From contig NZ_MKIM01000031.1 of the NCBI RefSeq assembly GCF_001939045.1, positions 248,001 to 312,000 of the forward strand: a stretch of 64,000 nt of DNA, written 5' to 3'. Every line of letters begins with the position of its first letter. The stretch's first letter is position 1. Below are positions 37,909-47,980 of this stretch, piece after piece. Under the pieces are notes generated by a model. That model ran no database searches. It saw only the letters and a list, made by a program, of their open reading frames with translations, and was not told the DNA's origin. Source of the stretch: Rhizobium oryziradicis (GTDB taxonomy: Bacteria > Pseudomonadota > Alphaproteobacteria > Rhizobiales > Rhizobiaceae). The translations under genes and the position numbers were made by a program.

Positions 37909-38202
37909 ATGCTGTTTGCTGTGATTTGCACTGATAAACCCAACCATCTTGATCTTCGCATGGAAACCCGCCCGCCGCATGTGGAATGGCTCAACGGTCT
38001 GAACGCCGCAGGTGTTTTGAAAATCGGCGGCCCGTTTCTCGATGTTGCTGGTAAGCCCTGCGGCTCGATGCTGCTGATCAAGGCCGATGATCTGGATTCG
38101 GCAAAAACCATTGCAGCACAAGACCCCTATGCCAAGGCCGGTCTGTTCGAAAGTGTAGAGATCAAGCCCTACAATTGGGTTTTTAATAACCCTGAGGCAT
38201 AA
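37909..38202 (+). CDS. YciI-like protein
   Basis: 97-residue small protein with a dimeric alpha/beta-barrel (YCII/ferredoxin-like) fold. Conserved points are His24 in RPPHVEWL, the GGPFLD strand and the DPYAKAGLFESVEIKPYNWVF tail. The family is functionally diverse and this member has no assigned reaction. A GGAGAC element precedes the ATG. It stands 33 bases after gpsA and 8 bases before the EVE gene. Confidence 0.9.
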   Translation: MLFAVICTDKPNHLDLRMETRPPHVEWLNGLNAAGVLKIGGPFLDVAGKPCGSMLLIKADDLDSAKTIAAQDPYAKAGLFESVEIKPYNWVFNNPEA

Positions 38203-38210
38203 GGTGCATC

Positions 38211-38639
38211 ATGGCTTTCTGGCTGTTTAAATCCGAACCCTTCAAATTCTCGTGGGAGATGCTCAAGGCCAAAGGGGCCGAGGGCGAGCAATGGGATGGG
38301 GTGCGCAATTATCTGGCCCGCAACAATATGCGGGCAATGAAAATTGGCGATAAGGGCTTTTTCTACCATTCCAACGAGGGCTTGGAAGTGGTGGGCATTG
38401 CCGAGGTTTGCGCGCTGGCTCACCCCGACACCACAACCGATGATCCGCGCTGGGAATGCGTCGATATTCGTGCCGTGTGCGATGTGCCAAAGCCGGTGAC
38501 GCTGAAAGATGTAAAAGCGCATCCCGGCTTGCAGCAGATGGCGCTGGTCACCTCCATGCGGCTCTCGGTGCAGCCGGTGACGGAAGAGGAATATCTTGAA
38601 GTTTGCCGCATGGGCGGGCTTGATAATCCGCCGCGCTGA
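38211..38639 (+). CDS. EVE domain protein
   Basis: 142-residue EVE/PUA-like domain protein. It opens WLFKSEPFKFSWE, then W-DGVRNYLARNNMRAMKIGDKGFFYHSN, which are the defining blocks. EVE domains bind modified nucleobases in DNA or RNA; this housekeeping type is commonly linked to tRNA or nucleic acid metabolism, fitting its position after tsaD and gpsA. It starts 8 bases after the yciI-like gene. I see no associated restriction nuclease, so a defence role is not suggested. Confidence 0.93.
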   Translation: MAFWLFKSEPFKFSWEMLKAKGAEGEQWDGVRNYLARNNMRAMKIGDKGFFYHSNEGLEVVGIAEVCALAHPDTTTDDPRWECVDIRAVCDVPKPVTLKDVKAHPGLQQMALVTSMRLSVQPVTEEEYLEVCRMGGLDNPPR

Positions 38640-38647
38640 GCTTTGCC

Positions 38648-39292
38648 GTGAAGATCGATCCCGAGCGCTTCATTCTCGACAACACCGAGATCATGGCACC
38701 GCCGCATGTGCCCGAGCTTCGCCTGCATCTGGCCAGCGAAGTGCATGATTTGTGGCAAAAGACCGAGGAAGATCTGGCGGAGATCGGTCTGCCGCCGCCG
38801 TTCTGGGCCTTTGCCTGGGCCGGTGGTCAAGGACTTGCGCGGCATATTCTCGATTATCCCGATCTGGTCGCGGGCAAACGGGTGGTGGATTTTGCCACCG
38901 GCTCCGGCTTAGTGGCAATTGCAGCCGTAAAAGCCGGAGCTTCCCATGTGCTGGCGGTCGATATCGATCCCTTTGTCGAGGCGGCGTTGCGCTTGAACGC
39001 GCGTGAAAACGGCGTTGAAATTGGCTTTTCGCGCGAAAACATCGTAGGCCAAGCGCTGGAGGCTGATGTCTTGCTGGCGGGCGATGTGTTTTACGACAAA
39101 AGCTTTGCCGATTTCCTTGTGCCGTGGTTTTCTGGTCTGACTGCGGGTGGCATCAGCGTTATCGTTGGCGATCCAGGGCGCAGCTATTGCCCTCAAAGCC
39201 GGATGACGTCTTTGGGCGTTTATCAGGTGCCGGTGACGCGCGTGCTGGAAGATAGCGAAGTGAAGAAAACCACCGTCTGGCGGTTTCTATAG
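38648..39292 (+). CDS. Class I SAM methyltransferase (COG3897 / ETFB-lysine methyltransferase-like)
   Basis: 214-residue methyltransferase. Motif I VVDFATGSGLVAIAA is at residues 79-93, an acidic SAM-ribose position follows in AVDIDP, and a DVFYDKSFADFLVPWF block follows as motif IV. The PPPFWAFAWAGGQGLARHIL segment is typical of the group that includes protein lysine and nicotinamide N-methyltransferases, including the ETF-beta enzyme. The start is GTG 38648, 8 bases after the EVE gene. Its 3' end overlaps the convergent small gene by 6 bases. Confidence 0.88.
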   Translation: MKIDPERFILDNTEIMAPPHVPELRLHLASEVHDLWQKTEEDLAEIGLPPPFWAFAWAGGQGLARHILDYPDLVAGKRVVDFATGSGLVAIAAVKAGASHVLAVDIDPFVEAALRLNARENGVEIGFSRENIVGQALEADVLLAGDVFYDKSFADFLVPWFSGLTAGGISVIVGDPGRSYCPQSRMTSLGVYQVPVTRVLEDSEVKKTTVWRFL

Positions 39293-39667
39293 CGAATCGT
39301 CCGTAGGAAGGCGCAGGACGCACACGTTATTTTGATAGGTGCAGGCCGGTTTTTTCAGTGCAGCCTTCACATCAATGATTTTTGCTTTTGGCGCCAGCTC
39401 ATTTGTTTTTACCTGTCTTGGTCCGCTGTGCCAGGCTGAAGCGCCAAACACATAGCTTCCTGCTGCCGTCTTGATGGTGATCAGCGAACTGCTCACAGTC
39501 TGCTGAATGGGGTAGATGCGGTCGTTCAGGCCTTCTGCCTGGGCTGAGCTTGACAGAATCAGCCCCAAACATCCCGCTATTGCGCAAGCTGGGCGTTTTA
39601 TGCGGATCAAAGAGCGCAGATATGGCAAAAAAGGAACTCCGACCCAAAACGATAATATGATTAACAA
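39287..39667 (-). CDS. Small secreted protein of unknown function
   Basis: Up to 126 residues, not recognised. It has a basic-then-hydrophobic N-terminal segment (RIKRPACAIAGCLGLILSSSAQA) that looks like a signal peptide ending near residue 44, and a mature part of about 80 residues with a Cys pair in PACTYQNNVCVL that could form a disulfide. The outermost start is TTG at 39667 with no clear ribosome binding site, so the true start is uncertain. It converges on the methyltransferase gene. The call as a real gene rests on the secretion signal and the disulfide-like pair. Confidence 0.5.
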   Translation of the reverse strand: MLIILSFWVGVPFLPYLRSLIRIKRPACAIAGCLGLILSSSAQAEGLNDRIYPIQQTVSSSLITIKTAAGSYVFGASAWHSGPRQVKTNELAPKAKIIDVKAALKKPACTYQNNVCVLRLPTDDSL

Positions 39668-39933
39668 AAGGTTACTTTGTTTTTTCGCAGAATCAAGGGG
39701 ACGGGGTCACGCGAAGCCGTTTCTTAAGGAATTCCCTTTACTTTGCAGCGCATCAGTGGTTCGTCAGGGTCTGGCTCTGTCAATCGATTAAATTGAAAGA
39801 CGTGTTCAAAAGCGCCTTGTCCTTGATCAATCGGAGGATTAAAGGTCCAATTTGACGCACTGCACTCCATGAAGGAGCGCCCTATATCCCTTCATTCCAA
39901 GGATGGAATGCAATTGAACGCCGTGAGGACGAG

Positions 39934-40326
39934 ATGGCGAACGTGACAAAACAACGGCCTTTGTCGCCGCATCTGCAAATTTACAAGCCGATTCCAACCA
40001 TGATGATGTCGATTGTGCATCGCATCACGGGTGGCGCGCTGTATTTTGGCACCGCGCTGGTTGCCTGGTGGCTGATTGCCGCTTCAGTCGGTGCCGATTA
40101 TTATGATTGGGTCTCCTGGTTCATGGGAACCTTCATTGGCAGGATCGTGCTGTTTGGCTTTAGCTGGGCGCTGATTCACCACATGCTGGGCGGCCTTCGC
40201 CACTTCATGTGGGATCTTGGTTTTGGCTATGAAAAGCACTTCAACACCAAATTGGCCAAGGCCACGCTGGTGGCTTCTGTTGTCCTGACCATTCTGGTCT
40301 GGATCATCGCTTTGATCATTCGCTGA
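39934..40326 (+). CDS. sdhC: Succinate dehydrogenase cytochrome b556 subunit
   Basis: 130-residue membrane anchor of complex II with three helices. Family blocks are [21 protein letters not shown] (quinone-site region) and [13 protein letters not shown] with heme b ligand His83. It is the first gene of sdhCDAB and has a GAGGACGAG ribosome binding site. Upstream (39893-39910) is a CATTCC-N6-GGAATG inverted repeat. Confidence 0.97.
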   Translation: MANVTKQRPLSPHLQIYKPIPTMMMSIVHRITGGALYFGTALVAWWLIAASVGADYYDWVSWFMGTFIGRIVLFGFSWALIHHMLGGLRHFMWDLGFGYEKHFNTKLAKATLVASVVLTILVWIIALIIR

Positions 40327-40337
40327 GGGGTTTTATC

Positions 40338-40718
40338 ATGGATATGCGTACGCCACTCGGCAAGGTTCGCGGCCTCGGTTCGGCCAAGGATGGCACTGAA
40401 CATTTCTGGCGCCAAAGGATCACCGCCGTTGCCAATGTGCCGCTTCTTCTGTTTTTCATCGGCTTCATGCTCACACACGCTGGCGCGCCTTATGCCGATG
40501 TCGTGTCTGCGCTCTCCAATCCCGTGGTCGCGGTCATCATGGGTCTGGTTGTGTTGTCGGGTCTCATTCACATGAAGCTCGGCATGCAGGTCATCATCGA
40601 GGATTACATTCACCAAGAATTTGTGAAGATCGTACTCCTGATGCTCAATACATTTTTCGTGATCACCACGGGTGCGCTCTGTCTTTTCGCCATCCTCAAG
40701 ATCGCGTATGTAGGATAA
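40338..40718 (+). CDS. sdhD: Succinate dehydrogenase membrane anchor subunit
   Basis: 126-residue three-helix anchor subunit that completes the heme and ubiquinone sites with SdhC. The N-terminal [30 protein letters not shown] and the [15 protein letters not shown] segment, which supplies the second heme histidine, are typical of alphaproteobacterial SdhD. It begins 11 bases after sdhC and is 6 bases from sdhA. Confidence 0.96.
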   Translation: MDMRTPLGKVRGLGSAKDGTEHFWRQRITAVANVPLLLFFIGFMLTHAGAPYADVVSALSNPVVAVIMGLVVLSGLIHMKLGMQVIIEDYIHQEFVKIVLLMLNTFFVITTGALCLFAILKIAYVG

Positions 40719-40724
40719 TTCATC

Positions 40725-42581
40725 ATGGCATCGACAAACTCTTCAAAAGACACTGGCCCTACCATCAACGGCCGCACCTATACCTATGTTGACCACGCCT
40801 ATGACGTGGTTGTGGTTGGCGCCGGTGGTGCCGGCCTGCGTGCAACCCTTGGTATGGCAGAGCAGGGTTTCAAAACCGCCTGCATCACCAAGGTGTTCCC
40901 AACCCGCTCGCACACCGTTGCGGCCCAGGGCGGCATTGCTGCATCCTTGACCAACATGACGCCAGATTGCTGGCAGTGGCACCTTTACGACACCGTCAAG
41001 GGCTCTGACTGGCTCGGCGACGTAGACGCCATGCAATATCTGGCCATGGAAGCGCCCAAGGCGGTTTATGAGCTGGAACATTACGGCGTTCCCTTCTCGC
41101 GTAACGAAGAAGGCAAGATCTATCAGCGCCCGTTTGGCGGCCACATGCAGAATTATGGCGAAGGCCCGCCAGTGCAGCGCACTTGTGCCGCTGCCGACCG
41201 CACCGGCCACGCCATTTTGCACACGCTCTATGGCCAGTCGCTGAAGCATAACGCTGAATTCTTCATCGAATATTTCGCCCTCGACCTGATCATGGCTGAA
41301 GACGGCCGTTGCACCGGCGTTGTGGCCTGGAACCTCGATGACGGCACAATCCATCGCTTCTCTGCCAAAATGGTGGTGCTGGCGACCGGCGGTTATGGCC
41401 GCGCTTACTTCTCTGCAACGTCCGCCCACACCTGCACCGGCGACGGCGGCGGCATGATTGCCCGCGCTGGCCTGCCGCTTCAGGATATGGAATTTGTGCA
41501 GTTTCACCCAACCGGTATCTACGGCGCTGGCTGTTTGATCACGGAAGGTGCACGCGGCGAAGGCGGCTATCTGGTCAACTCGGAAGGCGAGCGCTTCATG
41601 GAGCGTTATGCGCCGTCCGCCAAGGATCTTGCCTCGCGTGACGTCGTGTCGCGCTGCATGACGTTGGAAATCCGCGAAGGCCGTGGCGTTGGCAAGAACA
41701 AGGACCATATCTTCCTGCATCTTGACCACCTCGATCCCGCAATTTTGCATGAGCGTCTGCCTGGCATCTCCGAGAGCGCCAAGATTTTCGCAGGCGTTGA
41801 TGTGACCCGCGAACCGATCCCGGTTCTGCCAACGGTTCACTACAATATGGGCGGTATTCCGACCAATTATTGGGGTGAAGTGCTGAACGCCGATGCCAAC
41901 AACCCTGAGCGTATCGCGCCCGGCCTGATGGCTGTGGGCGAAGCCGGTTGCGCATCGGTGCACGGTGCGAACCGCCTTGGTTCCAACTCGTTGATCGACT
42001 TGGTCGTGTTTGGCCGCGCCGCCGCCATTCGCGCCGCCGAAGTCATTGATCGTGCATCGCCCATTCCGGCGCTCAACATTGATGCCTGCAACAAGATCAT
42101 GGAACGCTTCGACAATATCCGTCATTCCAGCGGCTCGACGCCAACGGCTGTGCTGCGTGACAAGATGCAGCGCGCCATGCAGGAAGATGCTGCCGTGTTC
42201 CGCACCCAGGAAGCTCTGGAAAGCGGCTGCCGCCGCATCTCCGAAATCTGGAAGGAAATGCCGGATATCAAGGTGACCGACCGCTCGCTGGTCTGGAACT
42301 CCGACCTGGTCGAAACGCTGGAACTGCACAATCTGATGGCCAATGCCATCACCACGGTTTACGGCGCGGAAGCCCGCAAGGAAAGCCGCGGTTCTCACGC
42401 CCGTGAGGATTATGTCGATGGTCCGTTCGGCGGCCGTGATGATGTCAACTGGCGCAAGCACACGCTGGCATGGGTGAACGAGGCGGGTGATGTGAAGTTG
42501 GATTATCGTCCGGTTCACACCGAGCTGCTGGCAGATGGGATCGATCCGAAGAAGATCGAGCCCAAGGCCCGCGTATATTGA
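40725..42581 (+). CDS. sdhA: Succinate dehydrogenase flavoprotein subunit
   Basis: 618-residue catalytic subunit oxidising succinate to fumarate. The FAD Rossmann motif GAGGAGLRA is at residues 32-40. The covalent FAD attachment site is His63 in [10 protein letters not shown]. The active-site block [23 protein letters not shown] follows. It starts 6 bases after sdhD. The antisense strand holds a very long open frame that I treat as a codon-usage artefact. Confidence 0.98.
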   Translation: MASTNSSKDTGPTINGRTYTYVDHAYDVVVVGAGGAGLRATLGMAEQGFKTACITKVFPTRSHTVAAQGGIAASLTNMTPDCWQWHLYDTVKGSDWLGDVDAMQYLAMEAPKAVYELEHYGVPFSRNEEGKIYQRPFGGHMQNYGEGPPVQRTCAAADRTGHAILHTLYGQSLKHNAEFFIEYFALDLIMAEDGRCTGVVAWNLDDGTIHRFSAKMVVLATGGYGRAYFSATSAHTCTGDGGGMIARAGLPLQDMEFVQFHPTGIYGAGCLITEGARGEGGYLVNSEGERFMERYAPSAKDLASRDVVSRCMTLEIREGRGVGKNKDHIFLHLDHLDPAILHERLPGISESAKIFAGVDVTREPIPVLPTVHYNMGGIPTNYWGEVLNADANNPERIAPGLMAVGEAGCASVHGANRLGSNSLIDLVVFGRAAAIRAAEVIDRASPIPALNIDACNKIMERFDNIRHSSGSTPTAVLRDKMQRAMQEDAAVFRTQEALESGCRRISEIWKEMPDIKVTDRSLVWNSDLVETLELHNLMANAITTVYGAEARKESRGSHAREDYVDGPFGGRDDVNWRKHTLAWVNEAGDVKLDYRPVHTELLADGIDPKKIEPKARVY

Positions 42582-42596
42582 TGTGAGGATATCGAC

Positions 42597-43376
42597 ATGG
42601 TTGAACTGACTCTCCCTAAGAATTCTCAGGTCAAGCCCGGCAAGACCTGGCCAAAGCCCGCCGGTGCCCAGAATGTGCGCGAATACCGCATCTATCGCTG
42701 GAGCCCGGACGATGCTGAAAATCCGCATATCGACACCTATTATGTCGATATGGACGATTGCGGCCCGATGGTGCTCGACGGTCTGCTCTACATCAAGAAC
42801 AAGATCGATCCGACCCTGACCTTCCGCCGCTCCTGTCGCGAGGGCATTTGTGGCTCCTGTGCCATGAATATCGATGGCACCAACACGCTGGCCTGCACCA
42901 AGGGTGTGGATGAGGTCAATGGTACCGTGAAGGTCTATCCGCTGCCGCATATGCCGGTGGTGAAGGATCTGGTGCCTGATCTCAGCCATTTCTATGCGCA
43001 GCATCGTTCGATTGAGCCTTGGCTCAAGACGGTGTCTCCGGCTCCTGCCAAGGAATGGAAGCAGAGCCACGAAGACCGCACAAAGCTGGATGGTCTGTAC
43101 GAGTGCATTTTGTGCGCTTGCTGCTCGACATCCTGCCCAAGCTATTGGTGGAATGGCGACCGTTACCTCGGACCAGCCGTGCTGTTGCAGGCCTATCGCT
43201 GGCTGATCGACAGCCGCGATGAAGCCAAGGGCGAGCGTCTGGACAATCTGGAAGATCCCTTCCGTCTGTATCGCTGCCACACCATCATGAATTGCGCCCA
43301 AGCCTGTCCGAAGGGGTTGAACCCTGCCAAGGCGATCGGCGAAATCAAGAAAATGATGGTTGAGCGTCGCCTGTAA
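42597..43376 (+). CDS. sdhB: Succinate dehydrogenase iron-sulfur subunit
   Basis: 259-residue electron-transfer subunit. The [2Fe-2S] ligands are Cys80, Cys85, Cys88 and Cys100 ([10 protein letters not shown]...C). The C-terminal clusters use [12 protein letters not shown] (Cys170, 173, 176, 180) and Cys227/Cys233/Cys237 ([14 protein letters not shown]). It is the last gene of the sdh operon, 15 bases after sdhA, and is followed by a strong terminator. Confidence 0.98.
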   Translation: MVELTLPKNSQVKPGKTWPKPAGAQNVREYRIYRWSPDDAENPHIDTYYVDMDDCGPMVLDGLLYIKNKIDPTLTFRRSCREGICGSCAMNIDGTNTLACTKGVDEVNGTVKVYPLPHMPVVKDLVPDLSHFYAQHRSIEPWLKTVSPAPAKEWKQSHEDRTKLDGLYECILCACCSTSCPSYWWNGDRYLGPAVLLQAYRWLIDSRDEAKGERLDNLEDPFRLYRCHTIMNCAQACPKGLNPAKAIGEIKKMMVERRL

Positions 43377-43386
43377 TGATTATCAA

Positions 43387-43419
43387 TGCCGCCGGATCAA
43401 CCCGGCGGCACATTTTTTT
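43387..43419 (+). terminator. Rho-independent terminator of sdhCDAB
   Basis: Perfect 9-bp stem TGCCGCCGG/CCGGCGGCA with a 6-base loop and a run of seven T two bases later. Confidence 0.92.
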
Positions 43420-43610
43420 GCTTGGCCGAGCGCGTTGTTTTGCCCGGCAGAGCACGTTTTTTTGATCGTGAAACGGGCAATGATCCGGCGCGGTCAACGA
43501 TCTGGTCTTCTCATGCCGGGATAGTGCCTTGATTTATGATTGGTATTGACGTTATTTTGCTCATATCTAAAGGCAAATGCTCAATACAGAAAACCACCGG
43601 GAGTATGAGG

Positions 43611-44126
43611 ATGAATCTGAAATTTGCGGCGACAGGTCTTGCGGTCGTGCTTGCATTGGCCGGATGTCAGCGCACGTCGAGCGATTATGGTTCTTCTTCC
43701 TTGCCGCCCTTGCAGGCGCAGCCGGTTTCTCCGGTGACCTCGGGTCAATTGCCGCCTCCAGGTGCTGCAGGATCGCAATTTCCGGCTCCTCCAGCCAACC
43801 AGACCGCCGCGTTGACACCCAATGCGCCTCCGCCAGGCGGTGCCATGGATTTCACCAAGGAGCAATTGGTGGGCAATTGGCGTGTTGCCAACGGCGGCTC
43901 CAGCTGTGACATGTTCCTGACCTTGACCAATCTTGGTGGAGGTTCGCGTGGCGGCACCCGCCGTTGCGTTGGTCCTTTGACCACAATGGGCGCATGGGAT
44001 GTGACCAATAAGCAGTTGTTGCTCAAGGATCGCGACGGTAACGTGATCGGCACGCTCTACAAGACGGCTGAAAACCAGTTCAGCGGTTCGACCAGCAGTG
44101 GCCAGCCCGTCAGCCTGAGCCGCTAA
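43611..44126 (+). CDS. Omp19-like outer-membrane lipoprotein with AprI/Inh protease inhibitor domain
   Basis: 171-residue lipoprotein. The lipobox LAGC (residues 16-19) ends the signal peptide, so Cys19 is lipidated. A Pro/Gln-rich linker follows, then a C-terminal domain with [19 protein letters not shown] and a Cys pair, ending GQPVSLSR. This matches the AprI/Inh (metalloprotease inhibitor) beta-barrel of Brucella Omp19. ATG 43611 is chosen with CGGGAG 7 bases upstream; ATG 43605 is too close. Inhibition of host or self proteases is known for Omp19 and only inferred here. Confidence 0.87.
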   Translation: MNLKFAATGLAVVLALAGCQRTSSDYGSSSLPPLQAQPVSPVTSGQLPPPGAAGSQFPAPPANQTAALTPNAPPPGGAMDFTKEQLVGNWRVANGGSSCDMFLTLTNLGGGSRGGTRRCVGPLTTMGAWDVTNKQLLLKDRDGNVIGTLYKTAENQFSGSTSSGQPVSLSR

Positions 44127-44205
44127 GCGGAAGCGTTACTCCATCCGATTTTTCTATTTTGCCTGCCCATTCATGGGGCAGGCATGCGCTTATGCGGAGT
44201 TCTCC

Positions 44206-45369
44206 ATGCAGCCGATGCCCGATTACACCCTCAGCGTCAGCGAGGCGCTGAAAGCGCGGACAAAATCGGGAGAGCTTCAGGCCGATCCCGCACAGATGGA
44301 TGTGGCAGCACGCCTTGATCGCATCCTCAGTGCGCTGAAAGAGCGCAAGCCGGCCAGCAAATCCTCAGCCCTGGGGTGGATTTTTGCCCGGCGCAACAAG
44401 GCGAAAGATCCGATCAAGGGGCTATATGTCTATGGCAGTGTCGGGCGTGGCAAAACCATGCTGATGGACCTGTTCTTCTCCATGGCACCGATTGAGAAAA
44501 AACGTCGGGCGCATTTTCATGAGTTTATGGCCGATGTGCACAATCGCATTTATCTTCATCGGCAGAAATTGAAAAACGGCGAAACCAAACAGGCTGATCC
44601 GGTGCCGCCGGTGGCTGAGCAATTGGCGGCGCAAGCCGAGCTTTTGTGCTTTGATGAATTCACCGTCACCGATATTGCCGATGCGATGATTTTGTCGCGC
44701 CTGTTTACCGAGCTGTTCGCGCGCGGCTGTATTCTGGTGGCCACGTCCAATGTCGAGCCGAACAATCTCTATCCGGATGGTTTGAACAGAAGCCTGTTCC
44801 TGCCTTTTGTTGGGCTGTTGCAGCAATATGTCGAAGTTAGTTCGCTCGATTCACCCACCGATTACCGGATGGAAAAGATCGATCATCTGCCGGTGTATCT
44901 CACCCCGGCGGATAGCGCTGCCGATCGTGAGATGGACCGCGCATGGCGTGCAGTCACAAAAGCCCAGCCAGAAAAGCCTGAAGAGATTCAAATGAAGGGT
45001 CGGGTTGTGCCTGTGCCACGCGCTGTTGACCGGGCGGCACGGTTTACCTTTGCACAATTGTGTGAGCAGCCGCTGGGTGCCAGCGATTATCTGGCCATTG
45101 CCGATCGGTTTGATACGGTGTTCATTGATCACATTCCCTATCTCGGCCCGCAAAAGCGAAATGAAACCAAACGTTTCATCATCCTGATCGACGCACTCTA
45201 CGACCATAAAGTGCGCGTGCATGCTTCGGCTGCTGCTGCGCCAGAGGCGCTTTTGACCGAGAAAAAAGGCACAGAAGGCTTCGAGTTTGACCGCACGGCA
45301 TCGCGTCTGTTTGAGATGCAAAGCAGCGACTATCTTAACGAAGGTAAATCAGACCTTTCTGAAATGTGA
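44206..45369 (+). CDS. zapE: Cell division protein ZapE (AFG1-like ATPase)
   Basis: 387-residue P-loop ATPase. The Walker A variant GSVGRGKTM (77-85), then HFHEFMADVHNRI, Walker B LCFDEFTVTDIADAMIL and the arginine-rich ATSNVEPNNLYPDGLNR identify the AFG1/ZapE family, which modulates FtsZ rings and, in mitochondria, membrane protein turnover. In alphaproteobacteria zapE often lies close to mdh and sucCD. ATG 44206 is preferred to an upstream in-frame start at 44173. Confidence 0.94.
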   Translation: MQPMPDYTLSVSEALKARTKSGELQADPAQMDVAARLDRILSALKERKPASKSSALGWIFARRNKAKDPIKGLYVYGSVGRGKTMLMDLFFSMAPIEKKRRAHFHEFMADVHNRIYLHRQKLKNGETKQADPVPPVAEQLAAQAELLCFDEFTVTDIADAMILSRLFTELFARGCILVATSNVEPNNLYPDGLNRSLFLPFVGLLQQYVEVSSLDSPTDYRMEKIDHLPVYLTPADSAADREMDRAWRAVTKAQPEKPEEIQMKGRVVPVPRAVDRAARFTFAQLCEQPLGASDYLAIADRFDTVFIDHIPYLGPQKRNETKRFIILIDALYDHKVRVHASAAAAPEALLTEKKGTEGFEFDRTASRLFEMQSSDYLNEGKSDLSEM

Positions 45370-45382
45370 AGATTTGGTGACG

Positions 45383-45410
45383 AAAATTCTTACCTTTACG
45401 TAAGAATTTT
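45383..45410. repeat. Perfect 11-bp inverted repeat between zapE and mdh
   Basis: AAAATTCTTAC (45383-45393) and GTAAGAATTTT (45400-45410) around a 6-base spacer. It is AT-rich, 14 bases after the zapE stop and about 140 bases before mdh. It could be a weak terminator of zapE or an operator for the mdh-suc genes. Confidence 0.7.
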
Positions 45411-45484
45411 ATAGTCTAACCGATTGAAAAATAACATCACACAAATATCGTTTGCGTTTTTTGCTGTGTCGGGCTATGCGATGA

Positions 45485-46513
<1,029 letters not shown>

Positions 46514-46526
46514 AGGCGAGTGTAAA

Positions 46527-46745
46527 ATGGCCCGTGCCATTGGCATTTTAGGGTATGTCCTGCTTGTGTCAGGGTTTATTTTTATTGTGTTTGGTTACGG
46601 GTCAGTTTTGTATTTCGAGGGTTTCGCGAAACTTCAAGAGGTTATGAGTCCGTTTAATGTCTGGAACTTTATTTCTGTGTGCGTAACGCTGGCACCAGGA
46701 TACTTGTTGATCAGATTAAGCGAGAAGCTTCGAAGCTCAGATTGA
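46527..46745 (+). CDS. Small two-helix membrane protein between mdh and sucC
   Basis: 72-residue open frame starting [17 protein letters not shown], not recognised. Two hydrophobic helices (about 4-24 and 45-62) are joined by a short soluble loop ([16 protein letters not shown]), and the tail is basic ([10 protein letters not shown]). It begins 13 bases after the mdh stop and ends 34 bases before sucC, so it is probably translated from the same mRNA. AAAGGCGAG stands upstream of the ATG. Its codon use is less GC-rich than mdh and sucC. Confidence 0.65.
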   Translation: MARAIGILGYVLLVSGFIFIVFGYGSVLYFEGFAKLQEVMSPFNVWNFISVCVTLAPGYLLIRLSEKLRSSD

Positions 46746-46779
46746 AGTCATCGGATTAGTGGTTCAAAAGGAAAGCTTT

Positions 46780-47976
46780 ATGAACATTCATGAATATCAG
46801 GCCAAAGCTCTGTTGAAGAGCTTTGGTGCACCGGTTGCCGAAGGTGTGGCAATCTTTTCTGCGAATGAGGCCGAAGCTGCTGCAAAGCAGCTTCCTGGCC
46901 CACTTTACGTGGTCAAGAGCCAGATCCACGCTGGTGGCCGCGGCAAGGGCAAGTTCAAGGAACTCGGCCCAGATGCCAAGGGTGGCGTGCGTCTTGCTTT
47001 CTCGATCGACGAAGTAAAGGCCCATGTTGCTGAAATGCTCGGCAACACGCTGGTGACAAACCAGACCGGCCCGGCTGGCAAGCAGGTCAACCGCCTGTAC
47101 ATCGAAGACGGTGCCGACATCGAGCGCGAACTTTATCTCTCGCTGCTCGTCGACCGCGCTGTGGGTCAGGTTGCTTTCGTGGTTTCCACCGAAGGCGGCA
47201 TGGACATTGAAACCGTTGCCCATGACACACCTGAAAAGATCGTCAGCGTTGCGATCGACCCAGAAACAGGTGTTACGGCTGCCAATCTGGCTGCCCTGAC
47301 GGCTGCTCTGAAGCTCGAAGGCGAAGCCAAGGCGGATGCTGAAAAGCTGTTCCCGATCCTCTACAAAGCCTTTGTCGAAAAGGACATGGCTCTGTTGGAA
47401 GTGAACCCGCTGATCGTCATGAAGAACGGCCGTATGCGCGTTCTCGATGCCAAGATGTCTTTCGACGGCAACGCTCTGTTCCGTCACGAAGATGTGGTTG
47501 CGCTGCGCGACAAGACCGAAGAAGACGCCAAGGAAATCGAAGCCTCCAAGTATGATCTGGCCTACGTTGCTCTCGACGGCAACATCGGCTGCATGGTCAA
47601 CGGCGCAGGTCTTGCCATGGCAACCATGGACATCATCAAGCTCTACGGCGCTGAGCCTGCAAACTTCCTCGACGTTGGTGGCGGTGCGACCAAGGAAAAG
47701 GTAACGGCAGCGTTCAAGATCATCACGGCTGATCCAGCTGTGAAGGGCATTCTGGTCAACATCTTCGGCGGCATCATGAAGTGTGATGTGATTGCAGAAG
47801 GCGTGCTGGCCGCTGTCAAGGAAGTCGGTCTTACTGTTCCTCTCGTTGTGCGCCTTGAAGGCACCAATGTGGATCTGGGTAAGAAAATCATCAACGAATC
47901 CGGTCTCAACGTCATTTCGGCGGATGATCTGGACGATGCTGCACAGAAGATTGTTGCAGCAGTGAAGGCGGCTTGA
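46780..47976 (+). CDS. sucC: Succinyl-CoA synthetase (ADP-forming) beta subunit
   Basis: 398-residue ATP-grasp subunit. The N-terminus [16 protein letters not shown], the [16 protein letters not shown] block that contacts nucleotide, and the C-terminal [16 protein letters not shown] are diagnostic. The start at 46780 is supported by AAGGAAAG. Its stop lies 4 bases before an unrecognised gene that separates it from sucD. Confidence 0.98.
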   Translation: MNIHEYQAKALLKSFGAPVAEGVAIFSANEAEAAAKQLPGPLYVVKSQIHAGGRGKGKFKELGPDAKGGVRLAFSIDEVKAHVAEMLGNTLVTNQTGPAGKQVNRLYIEDGADIERELYLSLLVDRAVGQVAFVVSTEGGMDIETVAHDTPEKIVSVAIDPETGVTAANLAALTAALKLEGEAKADAEKLFPILYKAFVEKDMALLEVNPLIVMKNGRMRVLDAKMSFDGNALFRHEDVVALRDKTEEDAKEIEASKYDLAYVALDGNIGCMVNGAGLAMATMDIIKLYGAEPANFLDVGGGATKEKVTAAFKIITADPAVKGILVNIFGGIMKCDVIAEGVLAAVKEVGLTVPLVVRLEGTNVDLGKKIINESGLNVISADDLDDAAQKIVAAVKAA

Positions 47977-47980
47977 GCCT

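Noticed and set aside
38211-38639. Modification-dependent restriction system based on the EVE domain
   Set aside because: The EVE protein is a single-domain housekeeping type, and no nuclease or methyltransferase partner of a restriction system is adjacent.
40743-43301. 852-codon open frame antisense to sdhA and sdhB
   Set aside because: It is a codon-usage shadow of two certain genes, with no recognisable domains.
44161-44183. Hairpin GCCTGCCC/GGGCAGGC as terminator of the Omp19-like gene
   Set aside because: The T-rich stretch lies before the stem rather than after it on the plus strand, so it is not a standard terminator.
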